Source: Streptomyces sp. R41 (GTDB taxonomy: Bacteria > Actinomycetota > Actinomycetes > Streptomycetales > Streptomycetaceae). From it: a stretch of 64,000 nt of DNA. This document shows, piece after piece, positions 18,716 through 27,416 of this stretch. Numbering within the stretch: position 1 is the first letter of the stretch; each line of letters begins with the position of its first letter. The DNA is taken from the NCBI RefSeq assembly GCF_041053055.1, contig NZ_CP163443.1, positions 1,798,001 to 1,862,000 on the forward strand, given 5' to 3'. The notes under the pieces are model-generated. The model worked only from the letters and a program-made list of their open reading frames with translations, ran no database searches and was not told where the DNA came from. The translations under genes were made by a program, and so were the position numbers.

Positions 18716-20521
18716 ATGGCCGGGACCGAACCCGCGTCCACCATCAATCGCCGTCGCTTTCTGCTCGCCTCGGGCGCCGCCGTGGCAGCCGGGGCGGCGG
18801 GAACGACGGGAGCACTTCTCCCGCGTCAGCGCCGGTCTCCTTCCCCGGAGCCCGCTGTACGAGCCGTGGCCCGGCGCCCGGCACCGTACGCGACGACGAC
18901 CCTGGAGACGACGGCCCGCCTCGGCGGTACCCCGCACTCCGGCACCTACCGGCGGCTGGTCTCGGGTCCCGGCTGGCCCCTGGCCGTAAGGGGAGAGCTC
19001 GCCGCTCCCCGTGCCGGCCGCGACGACCGGCGTACCGCGCTCGCGTGCTTCGTCCAGTTCACCGACCTGCACCTCACCGACGTACAGAACCCACTGCGCA
19101 CGGAGTTCCTGCGGTCGCGCGCGGCCGCCGCGTGGCGGCCGCAGGAGGCGCTCACGGTGGCAGGTGCGGTCGCGCTCGTGGAGCAGGTGAACGCCCTCGG
19201 CGGGGGCCCGCACACCGGGCTGCCGCCCGCGTTCGTCATGACGACGGGCGACAATTTCGACAACAACTCCGTGATCGAGCTGGAGTGGTTCCTCACGCTG
19301 ATGAGCGGCGGCCGGATCACGCCCAACACCGGTGACCCGGCAGCGTACGAGGGCGTCCAGAACTCCGGCCTGCCCCTTTACTGGCACCCGGACGACGCGG
19401 CCCTTCGTGACCTGGACAAGCGGCGCGGGCTGCCGCTGATACCCGGCTTCCTGGACGCCGTGACCCGGCAGGTGACCAGCCCGGGGCTCCGCGTCCCCTG
19501 GTACTCCACGATCGGCAACCACGACGCTCTGCCCGGCGGTTGTCTCTCGCCGGCGCTCAACGACTTCGCCGTCGGCTCCCGCAAGCTGCTGTCCGTCCCG
19601 GCCGCGGACGCCGCCGCCTACGCGAACGCGCTGCGAACGGGCGACGACCCCAAGAGCGAGGTGCTCAAGGCGGTCCTGAGCAGGCACGCGGCCTCGGCAC
19701 GGACCGTGACGGCCGACGAGCGGCGCCGGGTGTGCACCCCGCACGACTATCTGGCCGCGCATCTCGACCCCGCGCATGCCGGTGCCGGTCCGGTCGGCCA
19801 CGGCTATACGCAGGACCACGTGGACGGCGAGCGGATGTACTACAGCTTCCGGATCGCCGAGAACGTCATCGGCATCAGCATCGACACGACGTACCGCAGC
19901 GGCCACTACGAGGGTTCACTCGGCACCGAGCAGCTCCGCTGGCTGGAACGGACACTGGCCGCGCACAGTTCCCGGTCCTACGACGCGGACGGCCGCCTCG
20001 TACGCGATCTGGGTGCCGACGACGCCCACATCCTGGTCTTCAGCCACCACCACAGCCCGAGCATGACGCGCCGCCCCGACGCCGCCCGCACGGACGAGCC
20101 GCGGCACGACGGCGCGGAGGTCATCGCCCTGCTCAGCCGGTTCCCGAACGTGGTCGCCTGGATCAACGGGCACAGCCACGTCAACCGGATCACACCGCAC
20201 GCGCACGGCACGCCCGCGCGCTCCTTCTGGGAGGTCAACACCGCCTCCCACGTGGACTATCCGCACCACGCCCGCCTGTTCGAGCTCGCCGACAACGGGG
20301 ACGGGACGCTCTCCCTCTTCACCACACTCATCGAGACCGCCGCCCCGCACAGCAGCGCCCCCGCCTTCGACGACCTGTCGGCGGTGGGCCTCGCGTCCCT
20401 CTACCGGGAGCTGGCGTACAACGCTCCCGGCCTGGCCGAGGGCATGAAGGCCGGGGTCCAGGAGGGCTGGGCGGGCGGCGCGGGCGACCGCAACACGGAG
20501 CTGTTGGGAATCAGCCTGTGA
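18716..20521 (+). CDS. Tat-exported metallophosphoesterase (TIGR03767 family)
   Basis: A 601-residue secreted enzyme. INRRRFLLASGAAVAAGAAG is a twin-arginine signal. Metal motifs are QFTDLHLTD, TTGDNFDNN, STIGNHDALPG and VFSHHHSPSM with INGHSHVNRI, the full calcineurin-like set. Long insertions and conserved YYSFRIAENVIGISIDTTY match the actinobacterial TIGR03767 group. The substrate is unknown. The ATG at 18716 has GGAGGG upstream. It stands alone. Confidence 0.88.
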   Translation: MAGTEPASTINRRRFLLASGAAVAAGAAGTTGALLPRQRRSPSPEPAVRAVARRPAPYATTTLETTARLGGTPHSGTYRRLVSGPGWPLAVRGELAAPRAGRDDRRTALACFVQFTDLHLTDVQNPLRTEFLRSRAAAAWRPQEALTVAGAVALVEQVNALGGGPHTGLPPAFVMTTGDNFDNNSVIELEWFLTLMSGGRITPNTGDPAAYEGVQNSGLPLYWHPDDAALRDLDKRRGLPLIPGFLDAVTRQVTSPGLRVPWYSTIGNHDALPGGCLSPALNDFAVGSRKLLSVPAADAAAYANALRTGDDPKSEVLKAVLSRHAASARTVTADERRRVCTPHDYLAAHLDPAHAGAGPVGHGYTQDHVDGERMYYSFRIAENVIGISIDTTYRSGHYEGSLGTEQLRWLERTLAAHSSRSYDADGRLVRDLGADDAHILVFSHHHSPSMTRRPDAARTDEPRHDGAEVIALLSRFPNVVAWINGHSHVNRITPHAHGTPARSFWEVNTASHVDYPHHARLFELADNGDGTLSLFTTLIETAAPHSSAPAFDDLSAVGLASLYRELAYNAPGLAEGMKAGVQEGWAGGAGDRNTELLGISL

Positions 20522-20606
20522 CGCTCGCTGTTCGCCCCTGAGCATCCATGACGCCGAGCACCCGTGAAACTCGGCATCCATGACAGGGACCCCTAGGAGG
20601 CCGACC

Positions 20607-21014
20607 ATGTACGGCGACCCGGCAACGATCCGCAAGATCCTCACCGAGCTCGGCGACACCTGGGCGATCGTCGGCCTCTCCTCGAACCAGCGCCGCGCGG
20701 CATACGGGGTCGCCGACGTCCTCCAGCGCTACGGCAAGCGCATCGTGCCCGTGCACCCGAAGGCCGAGACCGTCCACGGCGAGAAGGGATACGCCTCCCT
20801 GAAGGACGTCCCCTTCGATGTCGATGTCGTCGACGTGTTCGTCAACAGCGACCTCGCCGGCCCCGTCGCCGACGAAGCCGCCGTCATCGGGGCCAAGGCC
20901 GTCTGGTTCCAGCTCGACGTCATCGACGAGGCCGCCTACGACCGGACCCGGGCCGCCGGGCTCGACATGGTGATGGACTTCTGCCCGGCCATCGAAATCC
21001 CACGGCTCGGCTGA
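20607..21014 (+). CDS. CoA-binding domain protein
   Basis: A 135-residue single-domain protein with a Rossmann-like CoA-binding fold: TWAIVGLSSNQRRAAYGVAD, YGKRIVPVHPKAETVHGEKG, VDVVDVFVNSDLAGPVADEA and a final DFCPAIEIPRLG. Such YccU-like proteins are of unknown biological role. TAGGAGG precedes the ATG at 20607. Confidence 0.9.
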   Translation: MYGDPATIRKILTELGDTWAIVGLSSNQRRAAYGVADVLQRYGKRIVPVHPKAETVHGEKGYASLKDVPFDVDVVDVFVNSDLAGPVADEAAVIGAKAVWFQLDVIDEAAYDRTRAAGLDMVMDFCPAIEIPRLG

Positions 21015-21075
21015 CCGGCACCGCCCGGGTGTGCCGCGCTCCGGCCGCCCTGCCGGCAAATGCTGTTGACGTCCG

Positions 21076-21543
21076 GTGGGCCACACCGGTTTCCTGCACC
21101 CCGTGCCCACTCTTCGCATCGAACAGCCGGACGACGACGCCCGTCTCAAGGACTGGCAGCACGTCCACAATGTGACCGTCCCGCCCGCCGCCATGTCGCT
21201 CGACGACGTACGGGAGCGCGTCCGGCGCAACCGCCTGGAGGTCGCGTATCTCGGCGACGTCCTGGTCGGCTGCACGACGGTGCGTCCGCCCACGAACGAC
21301 ACCGCCACGGCCACGGTGATCGCGCGCGTGCTCGCCGAGCACCGCGGGCAGGGCTTCGGCGAGGAGCTGTACGCACGTGGGCTCGAGCAGGCGCGCGAAC
21401 TGGGCGCCGAGGTGATCGAGACGGTGGTCCTGGCGGCCAACGAGGACGGTCTGCGGTTCGCGCGGAAGCACGGCTTCGTCGAGATCGAGCGATATGTGCT
21501 GCCGGGCGAGACCGCCGAATGGATCGATCTGCGGCTGGCCTGA
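21076..21543 (+). CDS. GNAT family N-acetyltransferase
   Basis: A 155-residue acetyltransferase. LRIEQPDDDARLKDWQHVHN is the N-terminal strand and helix, ATVIARVLAEHRGQGFGEEL carries the acetyl-CoA pyrophosphate loop (R-GQGFG), and ARKHGFVEIERYVLPGE is the C-terminal strand. The acceptor substrate is unknown. The start is a GTG at 21076; a GTG at 21103 (PTLRIEQ) is equally possible. Confidence 0.88.
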   Translation: MGHTGFLHPVPTLRIEQPDDDARLKDWQHVHNVTVPPAAMSLDDVRERVRRNRLEVAYLGDVLVGCTTVRPPTNDTATATVIARVLAEHRGQGFGEELYARGLEQARELGAEVIETVVLAANEDGLRFARKHGFVEIERYVLPGETAEWIDLRLA

Positions 21544-21577
21544 GCCGGCGACTCCTCCTCCCGCGTGCCGAGGCCGT

Positions 21578-22426
21578 TCACTTCCCCCGGTCGAGGAAGT
21601 CGGCGACGGTCTCCCTGAAGCCGTCCGGATCGTCGAGCCACGGGAAGTGACCGGCGTCCGGCTGGACGGTCAACTCGGCCCGGGGGAAGAGTTCCGCGAT
21701 GGCAGCGGCGACGCGCGGAAGCGGGCCACTGTCCAGCGCGCCCGCGACGAGCAGCACCCGCGCGTCCCAGGCGGCGACCACCGCGCGGGCTTCTTCGGGA
21801 TCGAAGGCTTCGCCGGGGGCATAGCGGTCCGCGGCCTCCTCGTTGGTCTGTTCGACGTCGGTCGCCGCATGCGCCTCGGCCTCCGCGTCCCAACGGCCGT
21901 AGAAGAACGGGGTGATGGCGTCCCAGTCGGTGTCGCCGGCCGAGCCGGCCCAGACCCGTTCGTAGGCCTCGTGGGCTGCCTCGAACCACGGCTCCGCCTT
22001 GCGCAGGGCGGCCGCCTCCCTGCGGTGCTCCTCGGTGAAGTCGACGCCGAGGGCCCGCGCACGGCCGGTGACCAGCGTGAGGGAGCGGACGCGCCGCGGG
22101 TACCCGGCCGCGTACAGGAGGGCGAGGTCGCCGCCCGCCGAGTGGGCGAGCAGGTCGACACGTTCAAGCCCGAGGTGCGCGCGGAGTGCCTCGACGTCGC
22201 CCACCTGCCGGTCGCAGCGGTACGTCGCCGGGTCGGCCGGGACGCCGGAGTCGCCGGTGCCCCGCAGGTCGAGCCTGATCAGCCGGCGGTGCCGTGACAG
22301 TCCACCGAGGTCGCCGAGGTAGGCGGAGGCACGCATCGGCCCACCGGGCAGACAGAGCAGGGGCTCGCCCTCCCCCTCGACGTGGTAGGCGAGTTGGGTC
22401 GCGTCGGGGGCGGTGAAGGTCGGCAT
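21578..22426 (-). CDS. Alpha/beta hydrolase
   Basis: A 282-residue alpha/beta-hydrolase of the proline iminopeptidase-like group. PLLCLPGGPMRASAYLGDL gives the oxyanion HGG-type loop, RLIRLDLRGTGDSG the conserved GxGxS region, LLAHSAGGDLALLYAAGYP the nucleophile elbow, and VAGALDSGPLP and PDAGHFPWLDDP the acid and His. Its substrate is unknown. It converges on the GNAT gene. Confidence 0.88.
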   Translation of the reverse strand: MPTFTAPDATQLAYHVEGEGEPLLCLPGGPMRASAYLGDLGGLSRHRRLIRLDLRGTGDSGVPADPATYRCDRQVGDVEALRAHLGLERVDLLAHSAGGDLALLYAAGYPRRVRSLTLVTGRARALGVDFTEEHRREAAALRKAEPWFEAAHEAYERVWAGSAGDTDWDAITPFFYGRWDAEAEAHAATDVEQTNEEAADRYAPGEAFDPEEARAVVAAWDARVLLVAGALDSGPLPRVAAAIAELFPRAELTVQPDAGHFPWLDDPDGFRETVADFLDRGK

Positions 22427-22548
22427 GGCGCCATCCTCGTGACCGCGTGACGATCACGGCAAGCGGTTTACGCGGCGGGCGACGGGGACCCGCGCACGCG
22501 CCCCACCGTGCCCCGCGGGACCTCCGTCCGATACGCCCGCAAACACAT

Positions 22549-22607
22549 GTTCACCTTTACTCCGGCATGCGTGGGCTTTGCTTCCGGTTCGCCGTGTGTA
22601 CGCCTGC
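22549..22607 (+). promoter_or_regulatory. Candidate PHO box upstream of pit
   Basis: GTTCACC at 22549-22555, and GTTCGCC (22587) and GTACGCC (22598) spaced 11 bp apart, resemble the 11-bp direct repeats recognised by PhoP in Streptomyces. They lie 20-80 bp before the phosphate transporter start. The match is imperfect. Confidence 0.35.
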
Positions 22608-22625
22608 GATTGCTTCCATCGAGGG

Positions 22626-23780
22626 ATGGACCACATCACGTTCCTCGTGGCGGTCGTCATCGTCACGGCGCTGGCCTTCGACTTCACCAACGGGTTCCAC
22701 GACACCGCGAACGCGATGGCCACGTCCATCGCCACCGGGGCGCTCAAACCGAGAACAGCGGTCCTGATCAGTGGCGTTCTGAATGTCGGCGGGGCGTTCC
22801 TGTCCACCGAGGTCGCCAAGACGATCTCGGGCGGCATCGTGGACGACACACTGGTCACACCGGGCATGATCTTCGCCGGGCTGGTCGGGGCGATTCTGTG
22901 GAACCTGCTGACCTGGCTGCTCGGGCTGCCGTCCAGCTCCTCGCACGCCCTGTTCGGCGGACTGATCGGGGCGGTCTGGGTCGGTGCCGGTGAGCACGGC
23001 GTGCACTTTGACAAGGTTGTCGAGAAGGTACTGATCCCCGCGGTCGCCTCCCCGATCGTGGCGGGCGTCGCCGCGCTGCTGGCCACCTACCTCGCCTACA
23101 AGATCACCGCGCGGGCCCGCAAGGAGTCGGTGACCAAGGGTTTCCGGCTCGGGCAGATCGCCTCGGCCTCGCTGGTCTCGCTCGCGCACGGCACGAACGA
23201 CGCGCAGAAGACGATGGGCGTCATCACGCTGACGCTGATCTCGGCGGGAGCGCTGGGGCACGATGCGGGTCCGCCGGTGTGGGTGATCGCGTCGGCCGGT
23301 CTGGCCATCGGGCTCGGCACCTATCTGGGCGGCTGGCGGATCATCCGCACCATGGGCAAGGGGCTGACCGACATCCAGTCGCCGCAGGGCTTCGCGGCCG
23401 AGGCCGCCTCCACGACGGTGATCCTCACCTCCGCCCACCTGGGTTTCGCGCTCTCCACCACGCAGGTCTGCTCGGGCGGCATCCTCGGCGCGGGCCTGGG
23501 CAGGCGCCTGGCCGAGGTCCGCTGGGGCACCGCGGGCCGCATGGTCATCGCCTGGCTGGTCACGCTGCCCGCCGCCGCGCTCGTCGGCGGGGTGTCGGCG
23601 AGCGTGGTGAAGCACGGCGGGAACGTCGGCACCGTGGTGATCGCGCTCGTCGCCGCCGCCGTCGCCTTCTTCATCGTCGTGGCGTCGCGCCGCAATCCGG
23701 TGCACGCCGCCAACGTCAACGACCACCACGAGGTCACCATCCGCACCGCGACGCCGACCGACGTCGGCGCCGCCGCCTGA
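22626..23780 (+). CDS. pit: Low-affinity inorganic phosphate transporter (PiT)
   Basis: A 384-residue membrane transporter. FDFTNGFHDTANAMATSIAT and LVSLAHGTNDAQKTMGVI are the two PiT signature repeats, and SSSHALFGGLIGA and STTQVCSGGILGAGLG are also conserved. About ten hydrophobic helices are visible. It imports metal-phosphate with protons. It opens a three-gene group with a small membrane protein and ppk2, consistent with phosphate uptake and polyphosphate metabolism. Confidence 0.95.
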   Translation: MDHITFLVAVVIVTALAFDFTNGFHDTANAMATSIATGALKPRTAVLISGVLNVGGAFLSTEVAKTISGGIVDDTLVTPGMIFAGLVGAILWNLLTWLLGLPSSSSHALFGGLIGAVWVGAGEHGVHFDKVVEKVLIPAVASPIVAGVAALLATYLAYKITARARKESVTKGFRLGQIASASLVSLAHGTNDAQKTMGVITLTLISAGALGHDAGPPVWVIASAGLAIGLGTYLGGWRIIRTMGKGLTDIQSPQGFAAEAASTTVILTSAHLGFALSTTQVCSGGILGAGLGRRLAEVRWGTAGRMVIAWLVTLPAAALVGGVSASVVKHGGNVGTVVIALVAAAVAFFIVVASRRNPVHAANVNDHHEVTIRTATPTDVGAAA

Positions 23781-23799
23781 GCCAGGGAGAGTTCCGGAC

Positions 23800-24033
23800 A
23801 TGCATCTCGACTGGACCGCACTCGGCGAGGTCGCCGCGGTGAGCACCGGAGTTACCGTCGGAGTGGTCGTCGTCTTCGCCCTCGGCGTCCTGGGCCTCGC
23901 CCGGGTCGAGGCGGCGCGCGAGGGCGACGGCGGCAGCGACGCGCTGGGGCTCACCCAGGCCGGGCTCTGCTTCCTGGCCTGCGTGGCCGTGGTGGCGTAC
24001 GGCATCTATCTGATCGTGCCTCAGTTCCACTGA
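23800..24033 (+). CDS. Small membrane protein linked to pit
   Basis: A 77-residue protein with two hydrophobic helices (VSTGVTVGVVVVFALGVLGL and CFLACVAVVAYGIYLIVPQF) joined by a charged loop. It starts 19 bp after pit with GGGAGAG upstream. The same arrangement after PiT genes is familiar in Streptomyces. Function unknown; an accessory role for the transporter is an inference from position. Confidence 0.8.
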   Translation: MHLDWTALGEVAAVSTGVTVGVVVVFALGVLGLARVEAAREGDGGSDALGLTQAGLCFLACVAVVAYGIYLIVPQFH

Positions 24034-24072
24034 CACCGCGGGAAACGGGAAGCCGAAGAAGGGGAGGGCCGG

Positions 24073-24957
24073 ATGACGGAACTGCTGACAGGCATGCGAG
24101 TCGACTACAGCGACCACGACGACCCCGTGCTGATCCGCCCGGACGGCAGCCCGGTGGAGACCTGGCGCGAGAACTACCCGTACCCGCAGCGCATGGAGCG
24201 CAAGGAGTACGAGTGGCACAAGCGGCTCCAGCAGATCGAACTGCTGAAGCTGCAGAGCTGGATCAAGGAGACCGGACGGCGTCTCGTCATCGTCTTCGAA
24301 GGGCGGGACGCGGCCGGCAAGGGCGGCACGATCAAGCGGTTCACCGAGCACCTCAACCCGCGCGGCGCCCGGGTGGTGGCCCTGGAGAAGCCGACCGAAC
24401 GCGAGCGCGGGCAGTGGTACTTCCAGCGGTACGTCGAACACCTGCCGACCGCGGGCGAGATCGTGCTGTTCGACCGCTCCTGGTACAACCGGGCGGGCGT
24501 GGAGCGGGTGATGGGCTTCTGCACGGACGACGAGTACCGCCGCTTCATGCGCCAGGCACCGCTGTTCGAGCGGATGCTCGCGGACGACGGCGTGGACCTG
24601 ATCAAGTTCTGGTTCTCGGTCTCGCAGGGCGAGCAGCGTACGCGCTTCACGATCCGCCAGGTCGATCCCGTACGGCAGTGGAAGCTGAGCCCCATGGACC
24701 TGGCCTCGCTGGACCGCTGGGAGGACTACACCGCCGCCAAGGTCGCCATGTTCCGCGAGACGGACACCGAACAGGCGCCCTGGACCGTGGTGAAGAGCAA
24801 CGACAAGAAGCGCGCCCGCGTCGAGGCCATGCGCAGCGTCCTGGCCCGCTTCGACTACGCCGACAAGGACGAGGAGGTCGTCGGCAGCCCGGACCCGAGC
24901 ATCGTGGGCGCGGCGGCGAACCTGCTGGAGGCGGGCGAGGACGACACCGACGACTGA
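24073..24957 (+). CDS. ppk2: Polyphosphate kinase 2
   Basis: A 294-residue PPK2. Walker A VFEGRDAAGKGGTIKRFTEH is near residue 75, followed by the lid motif EKPTERERGQWYFQRYVEHL and Walker B EIVLFDRSWYNRAGVERVMG. KFWFSVSQGEQRTRF and WKLSPMDLASLDRW are family signatures. It transfers phosphate between polyphosphate and nucleotides. GGGGAGGG lies just before the ATG. It is the last gene of the phosphate group. Confidence 0.95.
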   Translation: MTELLTGMRVDYSDHDDPVLIRPDGSPVETWRENYPYPQRMERKEYEWHKRLQQIELLKLQSWIKETGRRLVIVFEGRDAAGKGGTIKRFTEHLNPRGARVVALEKPTERERGQWYFQRYVEHLPTAGEIVLFDRSWYNRAGVERVMGFCTDDEYRRFMRQAPLFERMLADDGVDLIKFWFSVSQGEQRTRFTIRQVDPVRQWKLSPMDLASLDRWEDYTAAKVAMFRETDTEQAPWTVVKSNDKKRARVEAMRSVLARFDYADKDEEVVGSPDPSIVGAAANLLEAGEDDTDD

Positions 24958-25000
24958 GGGGTACGACCGCCACGGGGGCGTACGGCCTCCCCGTCCGCCC

Positions 25001-25360
25001 TCAGTCGTGCGCCGGCCGGTCGTTGATGCGGTGGTCGGCCAGGCTCAGCGCCTCGTCGACCACCCGGCGCAGATGGCCGTCGCCGAGCGAGTAGATCACC
25101 CGGCGGCCCTCCTTCCGGGTGTTCACGAGCCCGGCGAGACGCAGCCGGGCCAGATGCTGACTGACGGCAGGGCGCGCGGCACCGCACGCCTGGGTGAGCG
25201 TGCTGACGTCGGCCTCGCCGCCGGTCAGGGCATGCAGCAGCGCGAGGCGCGTGCGATCGCCGAGGAGGGCAAGGAGTTCGGCCGCGAGCGCGAACTGCTC
25301 CTCGCCGGGGGTACGCGGGTGCGCATCATGCGCAGGTGATAGGTGCATGCGTGCGCTCAT
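25001..25360 (-). CDS. ArsR/SmtB family metal-responsive repressor
   Basis: A 119-residue winged-helix protein. LLALLGDRTRLALLHALT, VSTLTQACGAARPAVSQHLA and RLAGLVNTRKEGRRVIYSL form the DNA-binding part, and DGHLRRVVDEALSLADHRIN is the C-terminal helix with Asp/His positions used by zinc sensors. It is divergent from the CDF exporter gene, the usual CzrA/SmtB plan. ATG 25360 is used; ATG 25348 would remove four residues. Confidence 0.9.
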   Translation of the reverse strand: MSARMHLSPAHDAHPRTPGEEQFALAAELLALLGDRTRLALLHALTGGEADVSTLTQACGAARPAVSQHLARLRLAGLVNTRKEGRRVIYSLGDGHLRRVVDEALSLADHRINDRPAHD

Positions 25361-25372
25361 ACGCACATAATG
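25351..25372. promoter_or_regulatory. Candidate ArsR operator in the arsR-CDF gap
   Basis: The inverted repeat GTGCG-N6-CGCAC lies over the start of the arsR-type gene, in an A/T-richer stretch between the two divergent genes. ArsR/SmtB repressors usually bind such imperfect palindromes at divergent promoters. The site covers the arsR-type start and lies 50 bp before the exporter start. Confidence 0.4.
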
Positions 25373-25422
25373 GCTCTGTGGACGCCGACACGTCCACTCC
25401 CGCACGGCGGAAGGGGCCCCAC

Positions 25423-26604
25423 GTGAGCGACCGGCACCACCACGAGCACGGCAACGAGCAGCCGCGCACCCACGACCGGCCGCACGGGGACGGCCACCGG
25501 CACCCGCACGGCCACGGCCATCCGCACGGTCACGAGCACGGCCCCGACCACCCGCACGAACACGACCGCACTCAGCAGCACCCCCACGCTCACACCCACC
25601 CGCGCCCTCACGCGCACACCACCCTCGCGAGCCGCCTGCGCCACCTGCTCACCCCCCACTCCCACGAGACCGCCGACAAACTCGACCCCGCGCTGGAGTC
25701 GTCGGCCCAAGGCATGCGGGCGCTCTGGCTCTCCCTGGCCGTCCTTGGCGCAACGGCCTTGACTCAGGCGGTCGTTGTGGTCGTCTCGGGGTCGGTCGCA
25801 CTGCTCGGGGACACCGTGCACAACGCCGCCGACGCGCTGACGGCCGTACCGCTCGGGATCGCCTTCGTCCTGGGCCGCCGCGCGGCGACGCGCCGCTTCA
25901 CGTACGGCTACGGGCGGGCGGAGGACCTCGCGGGCATCGTGATCGTGCTGACGATCGCCGCGTCCGGGACGTTCGCGGCCTGGACGGCGGTCGACCGACT
26001 GCTCGACCCGCGACCCATGCGGCACATCCCGGTCGTCGCGGCGGCCGCCCTCATCGGCTTCCTCGGCAACGAGTGGGTCGCCCGGCACCGTATCCGCGTC
26101 GGCCGCGATATCGGCTCCGCCGCACTCGTCGCGGACGGGCTGCACGCCCGAACGGACGGATTCACCTCACTCGCCGTGCTGGTGGGCGCGGGCGGCGCGG
26201 CACTCGGCCTGCAACTCGCCGACCCGCTGGTGGGATTGGCGATCACGGCCGCGATTCTGCTGGTGCTGCGCGATGCCGCCCGCGAGGTGTTCCGGCGCGT
26301 GATGGACGCCGTCGAACCGGAGTTGGTGGACCGGGCCGAGCGGGCGCTGCGGGAGGTCGAGGGGGTGCGCGACGTGGGTGAGCTGCGGCTGCGGTGGATC
26401 GGACACCGGCTACGGGCCGAGGTGGCGGTCGTCGTGGACGGCGAGGCGACCGTCCGCCGGGCCCACGACATCGCGGTCGCGGCGGAACACGCCCTGCTGC
26501 ACGCGGTCCCGAAACTCACCGCGGCCCTGGTGCACGCCGATCCGACACCGTCCCCCGGCGAGACGGATCCGCATCTGCCGCTGGCCCACCACGCGCCGTC
26601 GTGA
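25423..26604 (+). CDS. Cation diffusion facilitator metal exporter with His-rich N-terminus
   Basis: A 393-residue CDF protein of the CzcD/ZitB type. The first 80 residues hold about 30 His in HGHPHGHEHGPDHPHEHD-like runs. Six helices follow with HNAADALTAVPLGIAF (metal-site HxxxD in helix 2) and ADGLHARTDGFTSLAVLVGA (HxxxD in helix 5). A C-terminal cytoplasmic ferredoxin-like domain ends at LVHADPT. It exports zinc or a related ion, under the adjacent ArsR-type repressor. The GTG at 25423 follows AAGGGG; GTG 25378 would add 15 residues. Confidence 0.92.
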   Translation: MSDRHHHEHGNEQPRTHDRPHGDGHRHPHGHGHPHGHEHGPDHPHEHDRTQQHPHAHTHPRPHAHTTLASRLRHLLTPHSHETADKLDPALESSAQGMRALWLSLAVLGATALTQAVVVVVSGSVALLGDTVHNAADALTAVPLGIAFVLGRRAATRRFTYGYGRAEDLAGIVIVLTIAASGTFAAWTAVDRLLDPRPMRHIPVVAAAALIGFLGNEWVARHRIRVGRDIGSAALVADGLHARTDGFTSLAVLVGAGGAALGLQLADPLVGLAITAAILLVLRDAAREVFRRVMDAVEPELVDRAERALREVEGVRDVGELRLRWIGHRLRAEVAVVVDGEATVRRAHDIAVAAEHALLHAVPKLTAALVHADPTPSPGETDPHLPLAHHAPS

Positions 26605-26802
26605 TCAGGAAGCGGCGCCGAAGACATAGTCCCTGTACGTCGGCCCCTTCGGGCAGGCTCCACACCTCTGCCACGCTCAGCCGCGCGTCCACCGTCGGGT
26701 GGGCCGTGCCGCCGCGTGCCACTCCGGGGTCGTGTCGTCGATCTCGTACGAGAAGACCTCCGCCGTAGAGCGCCCGTTCGAGACGGCGACACAGCCGCGC
26801 AT
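26605..26802 (-). pseudogene. Small hypothetical gene with two frameshifts
   Basis: From ATG 26802, preceded by GGGGAG, the frame reads MRGCVAVSNGRSTAEVFSYE then IDDTTPEWHAAARPT before going out of register. A second frame continues DARLSVAEVWSLPEG and a third PTYRDYVFGAAS then stop. Each junction lies at a short G or C run (ACCCGACGG and GAAGGGGCC), and one base change at each would restore one protein of about 65 residues. I do not recognise the family. The stop directly abuts the CDF stop. Confidence 0.45.
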
Positions 26803-26818
26803 TCTCCCCGATCAGCGC

Positions 26819-27373
26819 TCACACACCGAGTTCGTCCAGCACCACCGCGTTCGGCAGCTCCGCGAACACCTTCCCCGGCACCAGCAGCTTCCCGCGCCGT
26901 CGGCCGCTGCCCACCAGGACGTACGGCAGCTCGACGACGGCCGAGTCCACCAACACGGGCCAGTCGCCCGGGAGCCCGATCGGCGTGATGCCGCCGTACT
27001 CCATGCCGGTCTCCCCGGTCGCCGTGTCCATCGGTGCGAACGAGGCCTTGCGGGCGCCGAGTCGGCGGCGGACCACCCCGTTGACGTCGGCACGGGTGGT
27101 GGAGAGGACGACGCACGCGGCGAGCGTGGTCTCGCCGCCACGCCTGCCCGCGACGACCACGCAGTTGGCGGACTGGTCGAGCAGCTCGCGGCCGTAGTGC
27201 TCGACGAACGTGGCGGTGTCGGCCCACTGCGGGTCCGTGTCGACGTAGACGATCTGTTCGGCGGGGATGCTGCCCCGCCACTCGCGTACGGCGTCGGCGA
27301 CCGGGCGGGTGAGTTCGTCGAGGCACTCGGGGGCGGGCGTGGCGTGGTCGAAGTGTCCGATGGGTGCGCGCAT
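26819..27373 (-). CDS. YbaK/EbsC family aminoacyl-tRNA deacylase-like protein
   Basis: A 184-residue member of the YbaK/ProX editing-domain superfamily. NCVVVAGRRGGETTLAACVV, ADVNGVVRRRLGARKASFAP with the conserved Lys, and EYGGITPIGLPGDWPVLVDS are the hallmark strands. Such proteins clear mischarged tRNA. The amino acid is not determinable here. It starts at ATG 27373. Confidence 0.9.
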   Translation of the reverse strand: MRAPIGHFDHATPAPECLDELTRPVADAVREWRGSIPAEQIVYVDTDPQWADTATFVEHYGRELLDQSANCVVVAGRRGGETTLAACVVLSTTRADVNGVVRRRLGARKASFAPMDTATGETGMEYGGITPIGLPGDWPVLVDSAVVELPYVLVGSGRRRGKLLVPGKVFAELPNAVVLDELGV

Positions 27374-27416
27374 GACCGCACGCTAACAGCCGCGTAGGCG
27401 CCGCCCGTCGGGTGTC

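Noticed and set aside
24972..24994. Terminator between ppk2 and the ArsR-type gene
   Set aside because: Only a 6-bp ACGGGG/CCCCGT stem with an 11-nt loop was found, too weak to call in this GC content.
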